In this document: positions 8,645-19,587 of the stretch, in pieces
Layout: each line of letters starts with the position of its first letter
Position numbering within the stretch: the first letter of the stretch is position 1
DNA from: Paludibacter sp.
GTDB taxonomy: Bacteria > Bacteroidota > Bacteroidia > Bacteroidales > Paludibacteraceae
NCBI GenBank assembly: GCA_028703105.1
Contig: JAQVNN010000009.1
Location: forward strand, 1-47,751
Reading direction: 5' to 3'
DNA: 47,751 nucleotides
Position numbers and translations under genes: made by a program
Notes under the pieces: generated by a model
Database searches by the model: none
The model's input: the letters and a program-made list of their open reading frames with translations, nothing else
Told to the model about the DNA's origin: nothing

Positions 8645-9213
8645 AAAAAATGCGCATAAAAGGTATTCCTACAGAAGAGTTCAATGACAATGAATACCTC
8701 GAAAAGTATATTGAGGAATTAAACGCCAACGGTGTAAATGTAGTTTTATCTACGGTTGACGATATGATAAACTGGGGACGTTCCAACTCTTTGTGGCCAC
8801 TGATATTTGCTACAAGTTGTTGTGGTATAGAATTTATGTCGGCCGCAGCAGCACACCATGACATAGCAAGGTTTGGCATGGAAGTAACCCGTAACAGTCC
8901 GCGACAGGCCGACTTGATGGTGGTAGCAGGAACTATTGTGCACAAAATGGCTCCTTTGCTCAAACGGGTGTATGACCAGATGGCTGAACCTAAATACGTG
9001 CTTGCCATGGGCGGATGTGCCATTTCAGGTGGTCCGTTCGTCGGCTCGTACCACGTAGTGAACGGAGTGGATGAAATTTTTCCTGTTGATGTGTACGTAC
9101 CCGGTTGTCCACCCCGCCCCGAAGCCTTGTTCTACGGACTGATGCAATTACAACGAAAAATTAAAGCCGAACATTTTCTACAAGGCAGAAAATCAAAAAA
9201 AACAAGCCGGTAA
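8635..9213 (+). CDS. nuoB: Complex I subunit NuoB (N2 cluster)
   Basis: NuoB holds the terminal 4Fe-4S cluster N2 that passes electrons to quinone. The cluster cysteines are visible: the tandem pair in ATSCCGIEF (Cys62-63), MGGCAISGG (Cys128) and VPGCPPRPE (Cys158). The reading frame can open with GTG at 8635, overlapping nuoA by 10 bases. The ATG at 8650 is the simpler start and removes only five residues; the conserved core is unaffected. Length (187-192 residues) is normal. Translation is probably coupled to nuoA. Confidence 0.96.
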   Translation: MEIKKMRIKGIPTEEFNDNEYLEKYIEELNANGVNVVLSTVDDMINWGRSNSLWPLIFATSCCGIEFMSAAAAHHDIARFGMEVTRNSPRQADLMVVAGTIVHKMAPLLKRVYDQMAEPKYVLAMGGCAISGGPFVGSYHVVNGVDEIFPVDVYVPGCPPRPEALFYGLMQLQRKIKAEHFLQGRKSKKTSR

Positions 9214-9228
9214 TCCGCAACTAAAGTT

Positions 9229-10860
9229 ATGGAGCAAATACAAGCACAAATTAAAAATCAATTTCCCGACATAGACACAGAAGAAGGAGAGATATTAAAA
9301 ATCAAAGTTTCTCCAAAAGAACTTCGATCTATTATTGATTTCCTGTATCATTACAAAAACCTTCCGTTCAATTTTTTGAAATACATGATTGGTACAGATG
9401 AAGGTGAAACACTACGGGTATCTTACATCCTGTCATCTTCAGTAAACCCGGCTGTCAACATTATGGTTATCACAGGCACAGACAATCGGGAAAATCCTTT
9501 ATTATATACAGTTACTGATTTTTACAACACTGCTCAATTCAACGAGAGGGAAATATATGCGCTGCTTGGGATTCGTTTTATCAACAATCCCGATATGCGG
9601 AAATTTTTTCTGAATCAGGACTGGGTGGGCTATCCTCTTCGGAAAGATTACGATCCAAATCCGGCTCTGAATCCGGTTTCGGTTGAAAGTCGCGAGATTA
9701 ACGACAACTCTTTTGTAATCAGAGAATTGCCCGATGGCAGTATTAGTGAAGAAGTTACTAAAATATTTGATGACGATGATTACATTATCAACATTGGTCC
9801 GCAACACCCTTCTACACATGGTGTGATGCACTTTCGCACAGCCCTGGATGGTGAAGTGGTAAAAAAAATAGATATCCATAGCGGATATATTCACAGGGGT
9901 ATTGAAAAACTGAGTGAAAACCTGATGTATCCGCAAATTTTACATTTCACCGACAGACTCGACTATCTTTCAGCCAATATCAATCGCCACGCCTTGTGTA
10001 TGTGTGTGGAAAAAGCCACAGGAATAGAAGTCCCCGAAAGAGCGCAATACATCCGAACCATCATGGATGAGTTAAACAGGATAGACTCTCATTTACTTGC
10101 CTGGTCGGCACATACCAACGACCTGGGCGCCACAACTGCTTTTATTTATGGCATGCGTGAACGTGAAATCATCCTCGATATTTTTGAGAAAATTTGTGGC
10201 GGTCGACTGATTATCAACCAAAATGTGATTGGTGGTGTGATGTTCGATATATATCCGGAATTTCAAAAAGATGTAAAAAACTTTATCCCATACATGCGTT
10301 CGAGACTCAAAGAGTATGATAGGTTCTTTTCACACAATGTTATTGCATTAGGACGTATGAAAAACGTAGGGATACTGAATATTAAAGATGCAATAAGTCA
10401 TGCTGTAACTGGTCCTTCAGGTCGTGCTTCTGGATGGTCATGCGATGTACGCAAATACAATCCTTATGCACTTTACGACAAAGTGGAGTTTCGCGAAATC
10501 ATTCGTACTGAAGGCGACTCATACGCACGTTATATGAATCGACTCGACGAAATAGAAGAGTCACTGCATATTATAGAACAATTGATAGACAATATTCCTG
10601 ACGGAGAATTCTGTGCTAAAACAAAAGCAATAATCAGACTACCGGAAGGTGAATATTACCAAAATGTAGAGGCTGGGAAAGGTTTATTTGGCGTATATAT
10701 CGAAAGCCGCGGTGACAAAACACCATACCGGTTGAAGTTCCGTTCACCTTCAATGTCATTGGTAGCTGTTATGCCGTTGATATGCAAGGGTGAGAAAATC
10801 TCCGACTTTATTGGTATCGGCGGCTCTATGGATTATGTAATTCCGGATATCGACAGATGA
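9229..10860 (+). CDS. nuoCD: Complex I fused subunit NuoCD
   Basis: One 543-residue polypeptide fuses the 30-kDa subunit NuoC (about 1-165) to the 49-kDa subunit NuoD (from about 183). NuoC is recognised by [18 protein letters not shown] and [12 protein letters not shown]. NuoD opens with [23 protein letters not shown], which contains the quinone-site histidine region, followed by [12 protein letters not shown] and the C-terminal ending VIPDIDR. NuoD forms the quinone pocket together with NuoB. The fusion is known from E. coli and many Bacteroidota. There is no frame disruption at the junction. Confidence 0.95.
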   Translation: MEQIQAQIKNQFPDIDTEEGEILKIKVSPKELRSIIDFLYHYKNLPFNFLKYMIGTDEGETLRVSYILSSSVNPAVNIMVITGTDNRENPLLYTVTDFYNTAQFNEREIYALLGIRFINNPDMRKFFLNQDWVGYPLRKDYDPNPALNPVSVESREINDNSFVIRELPDGSISEEVTKIFDDDDYIINIGPQHPSTHGVMHFRTALDGEVVKKIDIHSGYIHRGIEKLSENLMYPQILHFTDRLDYLSANINRHALCMCVEKATGIEVPERAQYIRTIMDELNRIDSHLLAWSAHTNDLGATTAFIYGMREREIILDIFEKICGGRLIINQNVIGGVMFDIYPEFQKDVKNFIPYMRSRLKEYDRFFSHNVIALGRMKNVGILNIKDAISHAVTGPSGRASGWSCDVRKYNPYALYDKVEFREIIRTEGDSYARYMNRLDEIEESLHIIEQLIDNIPDGEFCAKTKAIIRLPEGEYYQNVEAGKGLFGVYIESRGDKTPYRLKFRSPSMSLVAVMPLICKGEKISDFIGIGGSMDYVIPDIDR

Positions 10861-10924
10861 TGTCAATCTTGAATTCCTCATACTCCAATCAATATTTAAT
10901 GCTTCATTTCAACATAGTTTTTTT

Positions 10925-12037
10925 ATGTTATTAAATTATAGTCAACCATTAGAGCTTAACAAGTTAACAAGTCGCATTGATGCAGCTTTGCATGCGGCAT
11001 TACCCGATTATTGGGCCGTAACCATTGAGTTGGTTCTGGTGGGAATCCTCATCATTGCAACCTACGCGTTGTTGGCTGTCGTTTTAATTTATGTAGAACG
11101 AAAAATAACTGCCTTCTTTCAGGCACGTATCGGTCCGAACCGCGTTGGGAAATACGGGATTTTCCAGACAGTAGCAGACGTAACGAAAATTCTGATTAAA
11201 GAAATTATTCACATCAATCGGATCGATAAATTTCTTTTCTATACAGCTCCGTTTTTTATCATCGTGGCTTCGATTCTGACATTCGGAGCTATTCCCTTCG
11301 GACAGGGACTTCAGGCGGTAGATTTCAATATAGGGGTATTGTATGTAATCTCCGTGTCTTCATTAGGCATTATCGGGGTACTGTTGGCCGGCTGGTCGAG
11401 CAATAATAAATACTCGATGATCGGCGCCATGCGTAGTGGGGCGCAATTTGTAAGCTATGAACTATCGGCCGGTATCGCGCTCATGACCATAGTGGTACTT
11501 TCCGGCACCATGCAACTTAGTACCATGGTCGAAAGTCAGCGATATTGCTGGAATATTTTCAACGGGCATATATCTGCGCTGGTAGCATTTGTTATTTATC
11601 TGATTTCCGGTCATGCTGAAACCAACCGTGGACCTTTCGACCTTCCTGAAGCTGAATCCGAACTTACTGCAGGTTATCACACCGAGTATTCCGGTTTGCA
11701 ATTCGGATTTTTCTACCTGGCCGAATACCTGAATATGTTCATTATCGCATCGATTGGCGCCACTGTATTTTTAGGAGGTTGGATGCCATTGCAAATAGCC
11801 GGTTGGGAAAGCTTTAATCAATTGATGTGGTTTATCCCATCGTATTTATGGTTTTTCGGAAAAGTAGCGTTATTAATTTTTTTCAGTTTATGGGTGCGCT
11901 GGTCATTCCCCCGACTCCGTATCGATCAGCTCCTCAACCTGGAATGGAAATACCTGCTTCCTATTAATTTGGTTAATTTATTGGTCATGGTTATTCTTGT
12001 ATTAACCGGTCTTACACTTACCGATATTTTTTATTAA
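10925..12037 (+). CDS. nuoH: Complex I membrane subunit NuoH
   Basis: NuoH anchors the peripheral arm to the membrane arm and lines the quinone channel. The 370-residue protein has about eight membrane helices. It contains [21 protein letters not shown] after helix 1 and the acidic loop [20 protein letters not shown] in the middle, both diagnostic of the family. Helix 2 and later segments carry the usual conserved charged residues. A 64-base gap separates it from nuoCD, the longest gap in the operon, with no terminator visible in it. Confidence 0.95.
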   Translation: MLLNYSQPLELNKLTSRIDAALHAALPDYWAVTIELVLVGILIIATYALLAVVLIYVERKITAFFQARIGPNRVGKYGIFQTVADVTKILIKEIIHINRIDKFLFYTAPFFIIVASILTFGAIPFGQGLQAVDFNIGVLYVISVSSLGIIGVLLAGWSSNNKYSMIGAMRSGAQFVSYELSAGIALMTIVVLSGTMQLSTMVESQRYCWNIFNGHISALVAFVIYLISGHAETNRGPFDLPEAESELTAGYHTEYSGLQFGFFYLAEYLNMFIIASIGATVFLGGWMPLQIAGWESFNQLMWFIPSYLWFFGKVALLIFFSLWVRWSFPRLRIDQLLNLEWKYLLPINLVNLLVMVILVLTGLTLTDIFY

Positions 12038-12044
12038 TAAGAAA

Positions 12045-12563
12045 ATGAGAAGCTTTTCAGAATATTTAAATGATTTGTTTTCAGGAATAAGATCGTTGCT
12101 CACCGGACTTTCAATTACCTGGAAAGAACTTTGGACTAAAAAAGTAACCCGTCAGTATCCTGAAAACAGAGGTACACTCGTCATATCGGAACGTTTCAGA
12201 GCGGAACTCAAAATGCCGCATGATGAAAATAATGAACATGCCTGCACTGCCTGTGGTATCTGTCAGATGAACTGCCCGAATGGCACTATAAATGTCATTT
12301 CGCGCACAACAGAAACTGCCGACGGTAAGAAAAAGAAAGAACTTGACAGGTATGTATATAACCTGGGTACCTGTACTTTTTGTAATCTCTGCGTCATTAC
12401 TTGTCCTTCTGATGCCATTGTGTTTTCAAATAATTTTGAAAACGCGACTTTCACACGGGATAAGCTGGTAAAACAACTAAACATGGAAGGTTCAAAAATG
12501 AGGGAAAAGAAGCCAATAAAAAAAGTTGAAAATGAGGCCGAAAAAGGTATTCAAACTGCATAA
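12045..12563 (+). CDS. nuoI: Complex I ferredoxin-like subunit NuoI
   Basis: NuoI carries the two 4Fe-4S clusters N6a and N6b. Both motifs are complete: CTACGICQMNCP (Cys67, 70, 73, 77) and CTFCNLCVITCP (Cys110, 113, 116, 120). The 172-residue length is normal, with a charged, Lys/Glu-rich C-terminal tail of about 25 residues. In complexes lacking NuoEFG, as here, the outer end of NuoI is the likely entry point for electrons from ferredoxin or another donor; that role is inferred. It starts 8 bases after nuoH. Confidence 0.95.
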   Translation: MRSFSEYLNDLFSGIRSLLTGLSITWKELWTKKVTRQYPENRGTLVISERFRAELKMPHDENNEHACTACGICQMNCPNGTINVISRTTETADGKKKKELDRYVYNLGTCTFCNLCVITCPSDAIVFSNNFENATFTRDKLVKQLNMEGSKMREKKPIKKVENEAEKGIQTA

Positions 12564-12601
12564 AACAATTTATGTCATCCACGGAGAATAATATCTAAAT
12601 T

Positions 12602-13108
12602 ATGATGATAAAAGAAATTATATTTTACATACTTGCGCTGGTAATTACAGTTTTTTCAATTATGGCTGTCAACTCAAGGCGCCTGATACGTTCGGCAACT
12701 TATCTTTTATTCGTGTTGCTTGCTACGGCAGGACTGTATCTTTTACTCGATTATCACTATCTTTTTGCCGTACAGGTTGCGGTTTATGCCGGTGGTATCA
12801 TGGTTCTTTTTATTTTTGCTATTTTGCTAACGCAAAAACCAGGCAAGAACATCAGACCCGAACCTTTACTTCAGCGCGTTATGGCTATCTTGCTTTCAAG
12901 TGCAGGGTTAATTTTTTGCGGCATCATCATCTATCAAAGTGTCAATAGGGTATATCACTACGTTGAAAAAGTGGAGATCCCTGTAAAAGAAATTGGATCC
13001 ACGCTGATGGGTACGGGTAAATATGAATATATACTACCCTTTGAGGCAATCAGTATCATGTTACTCGCATGTATCGTGGGAGCAATCATGATAGCTCGTA
13101 AACGATGA
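12602..13108 (+). CDS. nuoJ: Complex I membrane subunit NuoJ
   Basis: A membrane-arm subunit of 168 residues with five predicted helices. The third-helix region VAVYAGGIMVLFIFAILL contains the family glycine-rich pi-bulge motif. The protein ends with a helix rich in Ile/Met/Ala followed by RKR. ATG at 12602 is followed by a second ATG two codons on; either start leaves the first helix intact. It lies between nuoI and nuoK in the standard gene order. Confidence 0.93.
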   Translation: MMIKEIIFYILALVITVFSIMAVNSRRLIRSATYLLFVLLATAGLYLLLDYHYLFAVQVAVYAGGIMVLFIFAILLTQKPGKNIRPEPLLQRVMAILLSSAGLIFCGIIIYQSVNRVYHYVEKVEIPVKEIGSTLMGTGKYEYILPFEAISIMLLACIVGAIMIARKR

Positions 13109-13150
13109 TTAAATGATAGAAAACGTACTTAACAACATAATTCCAAAATA

Positions 13151-13522
13151 ATGGGAGCAATTTTTGACAATTTCGGTTCAGGCGTCATTCCGTTGGAAGG
13201 TTATATTTTTATAAGCCTTATCATGTTTTTTACAGGTATTTATGGATTTCTTTCCCGTAAAAGCCTGTTGATGATTCTCATCTCAATTGAGATGATTTTA
13301 AATTCAGCTGATATAAACTTTGCAGCTTTCAATCGCTATTTGTATCCCGACCAAATGGAAGGTTTCTTTTTTGCCCTGTTCACCATTGCTATTTCTGCCT
13401 GCGAAACGGCTGTGGCTATTGCTATTGTAATCAACATCTACCGAAATCTGAATAATGTGGAAGTGGATAGTTTACAAGAATTGCAAGAACCGGAATCAAC
13501 TGAAACAAAAACGGAGATCTAA
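13151..13522 (+). CDS. nuoK: Complex I membrane subunit NuoK
   Basis: A small three-helix antiporter-like subunit, 123 residues. Helix 2 contains the conserved glutamate in LISIEMILNSADINF, and helix 3 holds a second one in ISACETAVAIAIVI. The N-terminal extension before the first helix and the acidic C-terminal tail (ELQEPESTETKTEI) make it about 20 residues longer than the E. coli protein. It starts 42 bases after nuoJ. Confidence 0.95.
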   Translation: MGAIFDNFGSGVIPLEGYIFISLIMFFTGIYGFLSRKSLLMILISIEMILNSADINFAAFNRYLYPDQMEGFFFALFTIAISACETAVAIAIVINIYRNLNNVEVDSLQELQEPESTETKTEI

Positions 13523-13553
13523 ATAACATACAACTGTCGAAAGATAAAACAGG

Positions 13554-15461
13554 ATGGAATATACATTATATATATTGATTTTGCCCTTGCTGAGTTTTAT
13601 TGTACTCGGACTAATGGACACAAAATGGAAACCCCGGGTAGCCGGAACGATTGGTACAGCTGTGTTAACCATAGTAACTGCTCTTTCTTATTACACAGCC
13701 TGGGAGTATTTTTCAACAGCCAACCTGAATGGTACATATCAAAAGATTATCGCTTTCAACACAGTCTGGGTACAATTCAATGAATACCTGCACATTGACA
13801 TGGGTATTTTGCTGGATCCCATTTCTGTCATGATGTTGGTGGTGATTTCAACGGTTTCACTAATGGTTCACATCTACAGTTTGGCTTATATGAAAGGTGA
13901 ACGCGGCTTCGAACGTTATTATGCGTTTTTATCGCTGTTCAGCTTTGCAATGCTCGGACTTGTAGTTTCTACTAATATTTTTCAGATGTATATATTTGGG
14001 GAAATGGTCGGCCTTTCGTCTTATCTGCTTATCGGATTTTACTACACCAAACCCGAAGCAGTGGCTGCATCGAAAAAGGCATTTATCGTGACCCGATTTG
14101 CAGATTTAGGTTTTCTGATTGGCATTTTAATCCTTTCTTATTATACTAAAACATTTGATTTCGGCATATTGACTTCCTGTGATGCCAACGTGTTTGCTTC
14201 GTTTTCAGGCGTGACATTTATGGGTGCTTCGGCTCTAAGTTGGGCGATGGCGCTTATCTTCATCGGAGGAGCAGGAAAATCGGCTATGTTCCCGCTACAC
14301 ATTTGGTTGCCTGATGCCATGGAAGGGCCTACACCTGTCTCGGCTTTAATACATGCCGCTACCATGGTAGTTGCAGGTGTTTTTTTAGTTGCCCGCCTGT
14401 TTCCTATTTATATCACATTCACACCTGAAGTATTACATGGTATTGCTTACGTGGGTGCATTCACCTCTTTGTTTGCAGCTGTCATTGCAATTGTACAAAC
14501 AGATATTAAACGTGTGCTGGCTTTCTCAACGATTTCGCAAATCGGATTTATGATGGTAGCCCTGGGTGTTTCAGGGTATGGCGGACAAGCTGGTACGGGA
14601 TATATGGCATCCATGTTCCATCTGTTTACACATGCCATGTTTAAAGCATTGCTTTTCCTGGGCGCCGGTTCTATTATCCATGCTGTACACAGTAATGAAA
14701 TGACGCAAATGGGAAGCTTGAAGAAATTTTTACCGGTTACGCGCTGGACTTTCCTCATAGCCTGTCTGGCCATAGCAGGAATTCCACCTTTTTCTGGATT
14801 CTTCAGTAAAGATGAAATCCTTGCAGCCACTATGCACTTTAGCCCGGGACTGGGAGTGATGATGACGTTTACGGCCGGAGTTACCGCTTTTTATATGTTC
14901 CGCTTGTATTACCGCATTTTCCACGGAAAAGCATATCAAACCACAAACGGACATACACCTCACGAATCACCTGTTGCTATGACTTTGCCTTTGGTGTTTT
15001 TAGCTGTGGTAACTATTTTCGCAGGATTTATCCCTTTCGGAAAGTTTGTGTCAAGTGATGGCGCTTTTTATCACATCCACATCGACCCTACCATTGCGAC
15101 TATAAGTGTTGTTGTGGCATTGGCAGGCATCGGACTGGCCACCTGGTTGTATCGCAGGGAAAATGATGTTCCTTCTGTTGTTGCCCGTAAATTCAGTAAA
15201 ATATACCGGGCAGCTTATCATCGTTTTTATATTGATGAGTTGTATTTGTTTATTACGAAAAAAATAATCTTTAAACGAATATCCACTCCTGTTGCATGGT
15301 TCGACCGGCATATTATTGATGGTACTATGAACGGATTAGCTTCTGTAACCCAATGGACTTCTTTAAAAACTAAAGGATTCCAAAGTGGAAAAGTACAGCA
15401 TTATGCTTACGTTATTTTACTCGGAACACTGATTATTGCAGCAATTGTCATTTTTATTTAA
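13554..15461 (+). CDS. nuoL: Complex I antiporter-like subunit NuoL
   Basis: NuoL is the distal proton-channel subunit with a long lateral helix at its C-terminus. The 635-residue protein has about 15 membrane helices. Conserved signatures are VNMY-equivalent FGEMVGLSSYLLIGFYY (with the key Glu), GGAGKSAMFPLHIWLPDAMEGPTPVSALIHAATMV-type segments (the lysine and histidine channel residues), and VLAFSTISQIGFM. The C-terminal segment beyond about residue 540 fits the lateral helix and its anchor. It follows nuoK after 31 bases. Confidence 0.95.
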   Translation: MEYTLYILILPLLSFIVLGLMDTKWKPRVAGTIGTAVLTIVTALSYYTAWEYFSTANLNGTYQKIIAFNTVWVQFNEYLHIDMGILLDPISVMMLVVISTVSLMVHIYSLAYMKGERGFERYYAFLSLFSFAMLGLVVSTNIFQMYIFGEMVGLSSYLLIGFYYTKPEAVAASKKAFIVTRFADLGFLIGILILSYYTKTFDFGILTSCDANVFASFSGVTFMGASALSWAMALIFIGGAGKSAMFPLHIWLPDAMEGPTPVSALIHAATMVVAGVFLVARLFPIYITFTPEVLHGIAYVGAFTSLFAAVIAIVQTDIKRVLAFSTISQIGFMMVALGVSGYGGQAGTGYMASMFHLFTHAMFKALLFLGAGSIIHAVHSNEMTQMGSLKKFLPVTRWTFLIACLAIAGIPPFSGFFSKDEILAATMHFSPGLGVMMTFTAGVTAFYMFRLYYRIFHGKAYQTTNGHTPHESPVAMTLPLVFLAVVTIFAGFIPFGKFVSSDGAFYHIHIDPTIATISVVVALAGIGLATWLYRRENDVPSVVARKFSKIYRAAYHRFYIDELYLFITKKIIFKRISTPVAWFDRHIIDGTMNGLASVTQWTSLKTKGFQSGKVQHYAYVILLGTLIIAAIVIFI

Positions 15462-15488
15462 ACACAGTACGCATAAAATATTGAACTT

Positions 15489-16976
15489 ATGAATTTCTTG
15501 TCAATATTCGTTATTATCCCTTTGCTGACGCTGTTTGCGCTATATTTCGCCCGCAACAGGAAGCAAATCAATCTGATAGCGGCAACAGGAGCCACGCTTT
15601 TATTAATTCTTTCGGGGGTACTTACTTACCTGTATTTGAATGAAAGAGCTATGGGTAACGACAGCCTGATGCTTTTCAGAGCTGACATGTTGTGGTATGC
15701 TCCTTTTAATATATACTATTCGGTAGGTGTTGATGGAGTTTCTGTAGCCATGCTCATTCTGACTTCCATAATCATGTTTACCGGCGTTTTCGCATCCTGG
15801 CGTATCGACCCGCTTCCAAAAGAATTTTTCTTGTGGTTCTTCCTTTTATCTTCCGGAGTTTATGGCTTTTTTATCACCATAGATTTGTTCAGCATGTTCA
15901 TGTTCTATGAAATTGCACTGATACCCATGTATTTGCTTATAGGTATTTGGGGAACGGGACGAAAAGAGTATTCAGCAATGAAACTAACCCTGATGTTGAT
16001 GGGAGGGTCAGCCTTGTTGCTCTTAAGCATACTTGGGATATATTATTTCTCGGGAGGCGACACCATGAATCTGCTTGAAATAGCACAAAGGCATATCCCG
16101 ATTGAAGCACAACGCTATCTTTTTCCTTTGACATTTATGGGATTCGGAGTGCTGGGCGCGTTATTCCCATTTCATACCTGGTCGCCCGATGGACATGCCT
16201 CTGCACCGACTGCCGTATCGATGCTTCATGCAGGCGTATTGATGAAATTAGGCGGTTATGGCGCGTTTCGGGTAGCCATCTATCTGATGCCTGAAGCTGC
16301 ACATGAACAGGCATGGATATTTTTGATACTTACAGGAATAAGCGTGATTTATGGAGCATTTTCTGCTGTTGTACAAACCGACTTGAAATATATAAACGCT
16401 TATTCTTCAGTGAGCCACTGCGGTTTGGTGCTTTTCGCTATCCTGATGTTAAATGAAACTGCCATGACAGGTGCTGTTATGCAAATGTTGTCACATGGAT
16501 TGATGACAGCTTTGTTTTTTGCTCTCATCGGGATGATCTATGGAAGAACACATACACGACTGATTACAGAAATGGGTGGATTGATGAAAATAATTCCTTT
16601 TCTGGGGGTGAGTTATGTAATTGCCGGGTTGGCTTCGCTTGGATTGCCCGGGTTGAGCGGTTTTGTAGCCGAAATGACAATTTTTGTCGGTGCATTCCAG
16701 GAAAGTGGTACCTTACAACGGATTCTAACGATCGTAGCTGTTACTTCCATTGTGATAACAGCAGTTTATATCCTGCGTGTAGTTGGAAAAATCCTGTTTG
16801 GGAAAGTACAAAATCCGCAACACGAAACGTTGAGTGATGCTACCTGGTGGGAACGCACCTCGGTTGTAACACTGATTATTGCTATTGTTGCTCTTGGGTC
16901 GCTGCCTTTGTGGATTTCGGACATGATACAAAACAGCATCATGCCTATTGTAGGCAAGTTAATGGCTGCTTTATAA
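15489..16976 (+). CDS. nuoM: Complex I antiporter-like subunit NuoM
   Basis: NuoM is the middle antiporter-like subunit of the membrane arm. The 495-residue protein has about 14 helices, with YYSVGVDGVSVAML near residue 78, the helix-5 glutamate in FMFYEIALIPMYLLIG, the channel segment FPFHTWSPDGHASAPTAVSM, and YSSVSHCGLV after it. The order L-M-N follows the ancestral arrangement. No missing key residue is apparent. Confidence 0.95.
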   Translation: MNFLSIFVIIPLLTLFALYFARNRKQINLIAATGATLLLILSGVLTYLYLNERAMGNDSLMLFRADMLWYAPFNIYYSVGVDGVSVAMLILTSIIMFTGVFASWRIDPLPKEFFLWFFLLSSGVYGFFITIDLFSMFMFYEIALIPMYLLIGIWGTGRKEYSAMKLTLMLMGGSALLLLSILGIYYFSGGDTMNLLEIAQRHIPIEAQRYLFPLTFMGFGVLGALFPFHTWSPDGHASAPTAVSMLHAGVLMKLGGYGAFRVAIYLMPEAAHEQAWIFLILTGISVIYGAFSAVVQTDLKYINAYSSVSHCGLVLFAILMLNETAMTGAVMQMLSHGLMTALFFALIGMIYGRTHTRLITEMGGLMKIIPFLGVSYVIAGLASLGLPGLSGFVAEMTIFVGAFQESGTLQRILTIVAVTSIVITAVYILRVVGKILFGKVQNPQHETLSDATWWERTSVVTLIIAIVALGSLPLWISDMIQNSIMPIVGKLMAAL

Positions 16977-17006
16977 GTTTTTACGAACAAGTTTTTATTT
17001 CAGAAT

Positions 17007-18425
17007 ATGAATTATTCAGTTTTTTTACAATTGCACGATGAACTGTCACTATTGGTGGTGATGGTAATCCTTTTGACTTTCGACATAAGTGTTTCAATCA
17101 GGAGAGGGCGATATATTCAACCTTTAGCTATTGTCCTACTCACAATACATACGCTGCTGAATGCTTTTCCACGTGATGCTTTCGAAGTGGCAGGCGGCAT
17201 GTATCAGTATTTTCCCATGCACACTTATGTAAAAACCATCCTGAACATCGGAACGATTATCGTGTTTTTGCAAGCCAACAAATGGCTGAATAATAAGGAC
17301 AGTATGATTCGGCGGGGAGAATTTTATTTCATCACACTGAGTACATTGTTTGGACTCTATATCATGTTATCAGCAGGTCATTTTCTATTGTTCTTTATAG
17401 GCATTGAAATGGCTTCTATACCTATGGCCACCTTAGTTGCATTCAACAAATATCAGCATAAATCGGCCGAAGCAGGAGCTAAATTCATTCTTTCTACTGT
17501 ATTTGCTTCGGGCATTTCGCTATATGGTATTTCCATGATTTACGGAACAACAGGCACCCTGTATTTCGATGATTTATTACCGTTAATCGTCGGAGGTCCG
17601 ATGCAAATTATGTCTTTTGTGTTTTTTGCTGTAGGTTTGTTTTTCAAAATATCATTGGTGCCTTTCCATTTATGGACACCCGATGTTTACGAAGGCGCAC
17701 CAACACCTGTAACTGCTTACCTTTCGGTAGTATCAAAAGGTGCAGCAGCATTCGTATTATTCACCCTTTTTACGAGGGTTTTCGGAAATCTGATTGATGA
17801 GTGGCAATCTATTCTGTACGGCTTGATTATAATCAGTATTACTCTTGCCAATGTTTTTGCAATACGTCAGCAAAACATCAAACGCTTCATGGCGTTTTCA
17901 TCGATTTCACAAGCGGGTTATCTGATGCTGGGAGTAATTAGTGCGAGTACTACCGGTATGAGCTCGCTGGTTTATTATGTTTTGGTATATCTATTTTCTA
18001 ATTTGGCCATATTCGGAGTTATTACAATCATCGAAAACAACACGGGCAAAGTAGCAATCAAAGACTATAACGGATTATATCAAACCAATCCAAAATTAAG
18101 TGCAATCATGATGTTTGCCTTATTTTCACTTGCAGGTATCCCTCCTTTTGCCGGTTTTTTCAGTAAGTTCTTCATTTTTGCGGCTGCAGCTGAACAAGGT
18201 TTTTACGTGTTGGTATTCATCGCGCTGCTGAACACGATTATCTCCCTGTATTATTATTTGCTGATTGTGAAGGCCATGTTCTTGCGTAAATCAGACGAAC
18301 CCATCGAACGAATTACAAGTGATATTCCCGCACGCATCAGCTTAGTGATTTGCTTATTGGCCATTGTTTTCGCAGGGTTATTAAGCGCTGTTTATCAACA
18401 AATAGCCGCTTACAGTTTCATATAA
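17007..18425 (+). CDS. nuoN: Complex I antiporter-like subunit NuoN
   Basis: The proximal antiporter-like subunit, 472 residues and about 13-14 helices. It shows the helix-5 glutamate in [16 protein letters not shown], the lysine and histidine channel residues in [23 protein letters not shown], and [14 protein letters not shown]. It is the last complex I gene. There is no hairpin in the 30 bases before the following TerC-family gene, so transcription probably continues. Confidence 0.95.
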   Translation: MNYSVFLQLHDELSLLVVMVILLTFDISVSIRRGRYIQPLAIVLLTIHTLLNAFPRDAFEVAGGMYQYFPMHTYVKTILNIGTIIVFLQANKWLNNKDSMIRRGEFYFITLSTLFGLYIMLSAGHFLLFFIGIEMASIPMATLVAFNKYQHKSAEAGAKFILSTVFASGISLYGISMIYGTTGTLYFDDLLPLIVGGPMQIMSFVFFAVGLFFKISLVPFHLWTPDVYEGAPTPVTAYLSVVSKGAAAFVLFTLFTRVFGNLIDEWQSILYGLIIISITLANVFAIRQQNIKRFMAFSSISQAGYLMLGVISASTTGMSSLVYYVLVYLFSNLAIFGVITIIENNTGKVAIKDYNGLYQTNPKLSAIMMFALFSLAGIPPFAGFFSKFFIFAAAAEQGFYVLVFIALLNTIISLYYYLLIVKAMFLRKSDEPIERITSDIPARISLVICLLAIVFAGLLSAVYQQIAAYSFI

Positions 18426-18455
18426 AAAACAACAAAATTTATTTACACTATTTTT

Positions 18456-19427
18456 ATGGGAATCAGTATCGGGTATTGGATTGGTTTTTTTGTGTTTGTA
18501 GTCGTAATGCTTCTACTCGACTTATTGATTTTTCATAAAAAGGATGAAATTATCAAGGTAAAATCAGCTTTATGCTGGAGTGCCTTTTGGATAGGATTGG
18601 CATTGGCTTTCAATGTTGTAATCTATTTAGTTAGCAACCAAATGTGGGGAAAAGAAATTGCTTCACAAAAAGCCATGGAGTTTTTTACAGCATACATAAT
18701 TGAAAAGTCGCTCAGTATCGACAATCTTTTCGTGTTCGTAATAATCTTCAGCTTCTTTACAATTGAAGAAAAATATCAACATAGAATTTTGTTCTGGGGG
18801 ATAATTGGAGCTATCGTTATGCGTGCCATTTTTATTTTTGCCGGCGTAGCACTGATTGAAAAATTCACATGGGTAATGTATGTGTTCGGTGCATTTTTGG
18901 TTTATACCGGAATTCACATGTTATTTAAAAAAGAGGACGAAAAAGATTTCGACCCCAATAAAAATATCGTCATACGAATCTTCCGGAAAATTATGCCTGT
19001 AAGCAATGATACGACTGAAACAAGCTTCTTCGTACGCAAGAACAACATACTATACGCAACCCGGTTTTTTATCGTGTTACTCATGATTGAAGCCTCAGAT
19101 CTTATTTTTGCAATTGACTCCATACCGGCTGTTCTTTCTATCTCAAAAGATCCTTTTATCGTGTACACATCCAATATCTTCGCTATACTGGGATTGCGAT
19201 CATTGTATTTTGCCCTAAACGGCGTAATGCAATATTTTCATTATCTAAAATATGCGCTTGCATTTATTCTCTCATTTATTGGTATCAAAATGTGTATAAA
19301 TGAATATTCCAGTGAATTTGGTTATGCATTTCATATCAGTACAACTACTTCACTTGGAGTAATTGCAGTTACACTGGCAATGTCAATTATTGCATCAATT
19401 ATAGTTAGTAGAAAAAACAATATTTAA
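18456..19427 (+). CDS. TerC/Alx family integral membrane protein
   Basis: The 323-residue protein has about nine membrane helices and the TerC family signature SIDNLFVFVIIFSFF (near residue 88), with a second matching half containing EASDLIFAIDSIPAVLSIS. These paired acidic motifs are typical of Alx/TerC-type proteins, which in other bacteria export manganese or act in tellurite resistance and membrane-protein metalation. The substrate here is unknown. It follows nuoN by 30 bases on the same strand and may be the last cistron of that transcript. The next gene has its own promoter-like box. Confidence 0.92.
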   Translation: MGISIGYWIGFFVFVVVMLLLDLLIFHKKDEIIKVKSALCWSAFWIGLALAFNVVIYLVSNQMWGKEIASQKAMEFFTAYIIEKSLSIDNLFVFVIIFSFFTIEEKYQHRILFWGIIGAIVMRAIFIFAGVALIEKFTWVMYVFGAFLVYTGIHMLFKKEDEKDFDPNKNIVIRIFRKIMPVSNDTTETSFFVRKNNILYATRFFIVLLMIEASDLIFAIDSIPAVLSISKDPFIVYTSNIFAILGLRSLYFALNGVMQYFHYLKYALAFILSFIGIKMCINEYSSEFGYAFHISTTTSLGVIAVTLAMSIIASIIVSRKNNI

Positions 19428-19473
19428 CACCCCAGTTTTCCAAATAAACGTCATAGGAATAATTAAATAGTAT

Positions 19474-19481
19474 TATCTTTG
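19474..19481 (+). promoter_or_regulatory. -7 box upstream of the DUF47/PiT pair
   Basis: TATCTTTG is an exact match to TAnnTTTG and would start a transcript near 19,488, giving an untranslated leader of about 100 bases before the DUF47 gene. No good TTTG -33 element is seen 19 bases upstream, so this rests on the -7 box and its position alone. Confidence 0.5.
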
Positions 19482-19587
19482 CGTGCAAAAATCAGGTTCT
19501 ATTTAGAATTCGTCGTTCAAGGATACTACATGATCTGAATTGAATTTCCTACATCAACAAGCATAACAAAACAACAGACATACTCAA

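Noticed and set aside
14141-14830. Long minus-strand open frames inside nuoL
   Set aside because: They lack family features and mirror the codon usage of the real gene; treated as antisense shadows.
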